A DNA stretch of 42,836 nt from Dialister sp. UBA7295. Its GTDB lineage: Bacteria > Bacillota > Negativicutes > Veillonellales > Dialisteraceae. Below the pieces are notes generated by a model, which was not told the DNA's origin, did not search any database, and worked only from the letters and a program-made list of their open reading frames with translations. The translations under genes and the position numbers were made by a program. Of this stretch, positions 40,503 to 42,836 are shown in pieces. Each line of letters starts with the position of its first letter. Position 1 is the stretch's first letter. Where the stretch lies: NCBI GenBank assembly GCA_002471975.1, contig DKQZ01000012.1, forward strand, positions 21,940-64,775, in the 5' to 3' direction.

Positions 40503-41313
40503 GATGAAAGATATCAGCTTCCGGTATGCAAAGAATACGCCCATCATACTGGACCATGTGAACCTTTCCTTTGACAAGGGCGAATTCGTTGCCGTTACCG
40601 GACGAAATGGTTCCGGCAAGACCACCATTACCCGGATCCTCACGGGCCTTGAAAAACCGGAATCCGGCAAAGTCCTCTTTAACGGAAAAGACGTGACAAA
40701 GGAAGATGCGGCCCGCCGCAGCCGGTTTATTGGCTATGTATTCCAGCAGCCGGACCGGCAGATGTTCATGCCCACGGTCCGTGAAGAAATCGCTTTCGGA
40801 CCCTTCCATCAGGGAAAACGGGGAGAGGAACTGGAAGAAGCTATCACGAAAGCTATGGAAGATACAGATACTACGGCTATGGCTGATGAATACCCAAGAA
40901 CCCTTTCCCGGGGAGATCAGCAGAGGGTCGCCATTGCTTCTGCCCTTGCCATGAATACGGAATACCTGGTCCTCGATGAACCGACCAGCGGACAGGACGG
41001 GCGCGAAAAGAAACGACTCGTAGCTCTCATGGAAAGTCTTCAGAAAAAAGGAATTACCATCATCCTTGTCACCCATGATATGGATATCGTAGCCAGAGAC
41101 TGCACAAGAGTCATCGTCATCGCCAATAAACAGGTGGCTTTTGATGATACGCCGGACATCCTGTTTTCCGATGCCAACCGCCCCGAAGACTGGGGCCTGG
41201 CCTATCCGCCGGCCGTCCTCCTGGGAAGGCGGCTTCCCGGGGCTCCCTACTGCAGGGATATGGATGCGTTCTGCAGCGAATTCCTGAAACGGAAAGGAGG
41301 CGCTTCCAGATGA
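40495..41313 (+). CDS. ECF transporter second ATPase (EcfA')
   Basis: 272 residues; the start at 40495 follows AAGGAGGGG and overlaps the upstream stop by 8 bases. Walker A GRNGSGKTT, Walker B YLVLDEPTSGQDG and H-loop VTHDMD are intact. The signature motif is LSRGDQQR rather than LSGGQ, so the ATP site it completes in the EcfA-EcfA' dimer may hydrolyse poorly. It works with the ATPase half of the upstream fusion and with EcfT. Confidence 0.9.
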   Translation: MLEMKDISFRYAKNTPIILDHVNLSFDKGEFVAVTGRNGSGKTTITRILTGLEKPESGKVLFNGKDVTKEDAARRSRFIGYVFQQPDRQMFMPTVREEIAFGPFHQGKRGEELEEAITKAMEDTDTTAMADEYPRTLSRGDQQRVAIASALAMNTEYLVLDEPTSGQDGREKKRLVALMESLQKKGITIILVTHDMDIVARDCTRVIVIANKQVAFDDTPDILFSDANRPEDWGLAYPPAVLLGRRLPGAPYCRDMDAFCSEFLKRKGGASR

Positions 41314-41993
41314 GAAATCTTGTACCGCTGACGAAAATCCTTCTGACCCTGGGCACTGCCGTATGGGCCATCGTCCTTAAGAGGCCGGAAAGCCTCCTGG
41401 CCCTCTGCATTCTGGAAGTGCTGATCCTTCTCGTTTCCAAAGAACTTTTCAAAAATCTCAAAGCTCTCATTATGCTGATTATTTTTGCCGCCATGCTGGC
41501 AGCTATTGAAGTTTTAGGCGGAGGCACCCTCTATGAATCCATCGTGGCAGCGCTCCGTATGTTGGGCATGACCATTATCTTCATCTATCTTCTGGGGACG
41601 GTCAAGCTCCAGGACCTGACGGCCTCCATGGTACGCCAGCTGAAAGTGCCCTATGAATATGCCTTCATGTTCACCGCAGGTCTCCGTTTCATCCCTGATT
41701 TCATTGAAGAAAACCGGGCCGTAGCCGAAGCCCAGGCCTGCCGGGGACTTGCGGTAAAAGGCAATTTCTTCAAACAGGTGAAACGGTATATGTCCATCGT
41801 TCGTCCGCTCATGCTCCGGTCCCTGGGCCGCAGCGAAACCATGGCCCTCTCCCTGGAACTCCGCGGATTCGGCGGCTCCAAGCGAACCTTCATGGAAAGC
41901 GTGGCTCCGAAAGGAAAAGATTATTTCTTCATGGTTATCACCTTCCTCATCACTGTGGCTGTGATATATGCCCGTATCAAACTGGGATATTGA
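41310..41993 (+). CDS. ecfT: ECF transporter transmembrane coupling protein EcfT
   Basis: 227 residues. Several N-terminal helices are followed by the cytoplasmic coupling helices, which carry the two Arg-containing motifs: ACRG in AEAQACRGLAVKG and LRGF in SLELRGFGGSKR. These dock into the two ATPases. The ATGA overlap with EcfA' shows coupling. It completes the module begun at 39015; a terminator follows. Confidence 0.92.
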   Translation: MRNLVPLTKILLTLGTAVWAIVLKRPESLLALCILEVLILLVSKELFKNLKALIMLIIFAAMLAAIEVLGGGTLYESIVAALRMLGMTIIFIYLLGTVKLQDLTASMVRQLKVPYEYAFMFTAGLRFIPDFIEENRAVAEAQACRGLAVKGNFFKQVKRYMSIVRPLMLRSLGRSETMALSLELRGFGGSKRTFMESVAPKGKDYFFMVITFLITVAVIYARIKLGY

Positions 41994-42003
41994 AATAGAA
42001 ATA

Positions 42004-42042
42004 AAAAGAGACTGTGGAAATCCATGTTTCCACAGTCTTTTT
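42004..42042. terminator. bidirectional terminator between ecfT and queF
   Basis: GACTGTGGAAA (42010-42020) pairs with TTTCCACAGTC (42027-42037), with AAAAAGA before and TTTTTG after. Confidence 0.9.
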
Positions 42043-42056
42043 GTGTTGGAAAAATT

Positions 42057-42110
42057 AACTGCAAATGGCAAAAGGCTAACTGCTAACGGCTGACCGCTGG
42101 CAGCTACCGA
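42057..42110. repeat. 7-base tandem repeat (GGCTAAC type) reaching into the 3' end of queF
   Basis: AACTGCA, GGCTAAC, TGCTAAC, GGCTGAC, CGCTGGC and AGCTACC units. The array overlaps the last codons of queF (stop at 42104), so it also encodes that protein's C-terminus. Confidence 0.7.
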
Positions 42111-42598
42111 TTATCCACTTTTTCCGGATTCATATCATGATGAAGGAGACGGAACCTTGCGAAATCTTTCCATTCAGTCCCTGGAATACCATAGTTGCAG
42201 TAGGGATCGATGGAAAGACCGCCGCGGGGGAGAAATTTGCCCCACACTTCGATATACCGCGGGCGCAGAAGACGGATGAGGTCCGTCATGATCATATTCA
42301 CGCAGTCTTCATGGAAATCGCCATGATTCCTGTAACTGAAAAGATACAGTTTCAGCGATTTGCTTTCCACCATGTACTTGTCGGGAATATAGGAAATATA
42401 AATGGTGGCAAAGTCCGGCTGCCCCGTCTTCGGGCAGAGGCTCGTGAATTCAGGACAGTTGAATTTGATGAAGAAATCCCGGTCTGCGTGCTTGTTGGGG
42501 ATTTTTTCCAAAAGGGAGGAATCATAATCATAGGTATACTTCGTATTCTTATTGCCCAGCTGTTTCAGCTCATCCAGGCCTTCTCGTTTTTCCGTCAT
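42104..42598 (-). CDS. queF: NADPH-dependent 7-cyano-7-deazaguanine reductase
   Basis: Reduces preQ0 to preQ1 in queuosine biosynthesis. The 164-residue unimodular form matches B. subtilis QueF: nucleophile Cys55 in FTSLCPKTGQPD, Asp62 in the same segment, and the substrate-binding ESKSLKLYLFSYRNHGDFHED with Glu97. Start supported by ACGAGGT upstream. No other queuosine genes are in the window, and no preQ1 riboswitch is recognisable in the 120 bases upstream. Confidence 0.96.
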   Translation of the reverse strand: MTEKREGLDELKQLGNKNTKYTYDYDSSLLEKIPNKHADRDFFIKFNCPEFTSLCPKTGQPDFATIYISYIPDKYMVESKSLKLYLFSYRNHGDFHEDCVNMIMTDLIRLLRPRYIEVWGKFLPRGGLSIDPYCNYGIPGTEWKDFARFRLLHHDMNPEKVDNR

Positions 42599-42657
42599 AG
42601 TTTACCTCGTATCAATAAAATTCTATGTAATATGTATTAAGAATATCACATTCAGGG

Positions 42658-42694
42658 TCATATGAAAAGAGTTTTCCCGGAGTACTTCATATGA
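42658..42694. promoter_or_regulatory. 9-base inverted repeat upstream of queF
   Basis: TCATATGAA (42658-42666) and TTCATATGA (42686-42694) are perfect inverted repeats 19 bases apart, each itself near-palindromic around CATATG. Could be an operator pair or a hairpin in the queF leader. Confidence 0.4.
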
Positions 42695-42726
42695 TATGAT
42701 TGATTCAAAGGATTATTTAACCTTAT

Positions 42727-42836
42727 CCGCCAAAAGTCCTCCACCTCTTAGGTGGGGGATGAAGGCGGTTATGTGGAATTTATGCGAATAATTTCTTAGA
42801 TCGCTTGTTCTGTGAATGCCTTCATGATACAATCAG
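42727..42836 (+). mobile_element. probable end of an IS200/IS605-type element at the window edge
   Basis: CCTCCACCT-CTT-AGGTGGGGG forms a 9-pair hairpin (42738-42758) nested in a CCGCC/GGCGG outer stem (42727-42731 with 42764-42768). The core with GGTGGGGGATGAAGGCGG is the kind of hairpin I associate with IS200/IS605 ends and TnpB guide RNAs. No transposase gene is inside the window; it would lie beyond 42836. Confidence 0.4.
42805..42833 (+). promoter_or_regulatory. outward promoter at the right edge
   Basis: TTGTTC (42805-42810), 17-base spacer, TACAAT (42828-42833), reading out of the window, possibly into a transposase gene. Confidence 0.5.

Noticed and set aside
42137..42640. Plus-strand ORF opposite queF
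   Set aside because: QueF on the minus strand has all catalytic residues; this frame is its shadow.
42600..42720. preQ1 riboswitch upstream of queF
   Set aside because: I could not find the compact preQ1-I pseudoknot pattern with its A-rich tail; only an inverted repeat is visible.
1..42836. CRISPR arrays, prophage or rRNA genes
   Set aside because: No regularly spaced long direct repeats, phage structural genes or rRNA segments were seen on reading both strands.

Overview
The window reads as a 42.8 kb chromosomal stretch of a low-to-medium GC member of the Negativicutes (Veillonellaceae, perhaps Dialister-like). This placement is inferred from protein resemblance and from gram-positive style RNA control (T-boxes, intrinsic terminators, GGAGG ribosome sites); no 16S gene is present. 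It may be a whole contig: the left edge starts in a perfect 32-base palindrome inside a truncated DAHP synthase gene, and the right edge runs into what looks like an IS200/IS605-type end.

Layout. 1-4.1 kb: DAHP synthase (5' truncated), a LarA-family racemase, and a convergent MATE exporter. 4.3-5.2 kb: four tRNA genes (Val-Asn-Glu-Val), in which tRNA-Val and its downstream flank occur twice. 5.6-10.8 kb: an amino-acid uptake island. A minus-strand ABC operon (two permeases, ATPase, CjaA-like binding lipoprotein) is preceded by a 43-codon leader peptide with two runs of four Cys codons and an intrinsic terminator. A plus-strand DAACS symporter, divergent from it, is preceded by a T-box whose specifier reads UGC (Cys). 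11-18.6 kb: a URO-D family protein, two tandem paralogous polytopic membrane proteins, and a UvrD-like helicase fused to an iron-sulfur PD-(D/E)XK nuclease. 18.8-24.4 kb: a 5-oxoprolinase operon, pxpA-transporter-pxpB-pxpC-accB-accC. 24.5-38.6 kb: AEC transporter, rplM-rpsI, a protein resembling degraded type I restriction-modification subunits, rdgB, speD, malic enzyme, cca-PBP, fhs-folD and mscS. 38.7-42 kb: a T-box with probable Trp specifier ahead of an ECF transporter operon (S-ATPase fusion, second ATPase, EcfT). 42.1-42.6 kb: queF.

The main finding is the cysteine control region at 8.8-9.5 kb. In the minus-strand leader the two Cys-codon runs lie exactly between an anti-antiterminator segment and an antiterminator segment. 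The antiterminator can pair either with the upstream segment or with the terminator loop and stem, which is the textbook layout of ribosome-mediated attenuation. Back to back with it, the T-box has both a UGC specifier and a UGGA acceptor-binding sequence, matching the U73 discriminator of tRNA-Cys. Two different RNA sensors of cysteine supply therefore appear to control two divergent uptake systems.

Most intergenic gaps carry hairpin terminators and degenerate 7-base tandem repeats. I saw no CRISPR array, prophage or rRNA.
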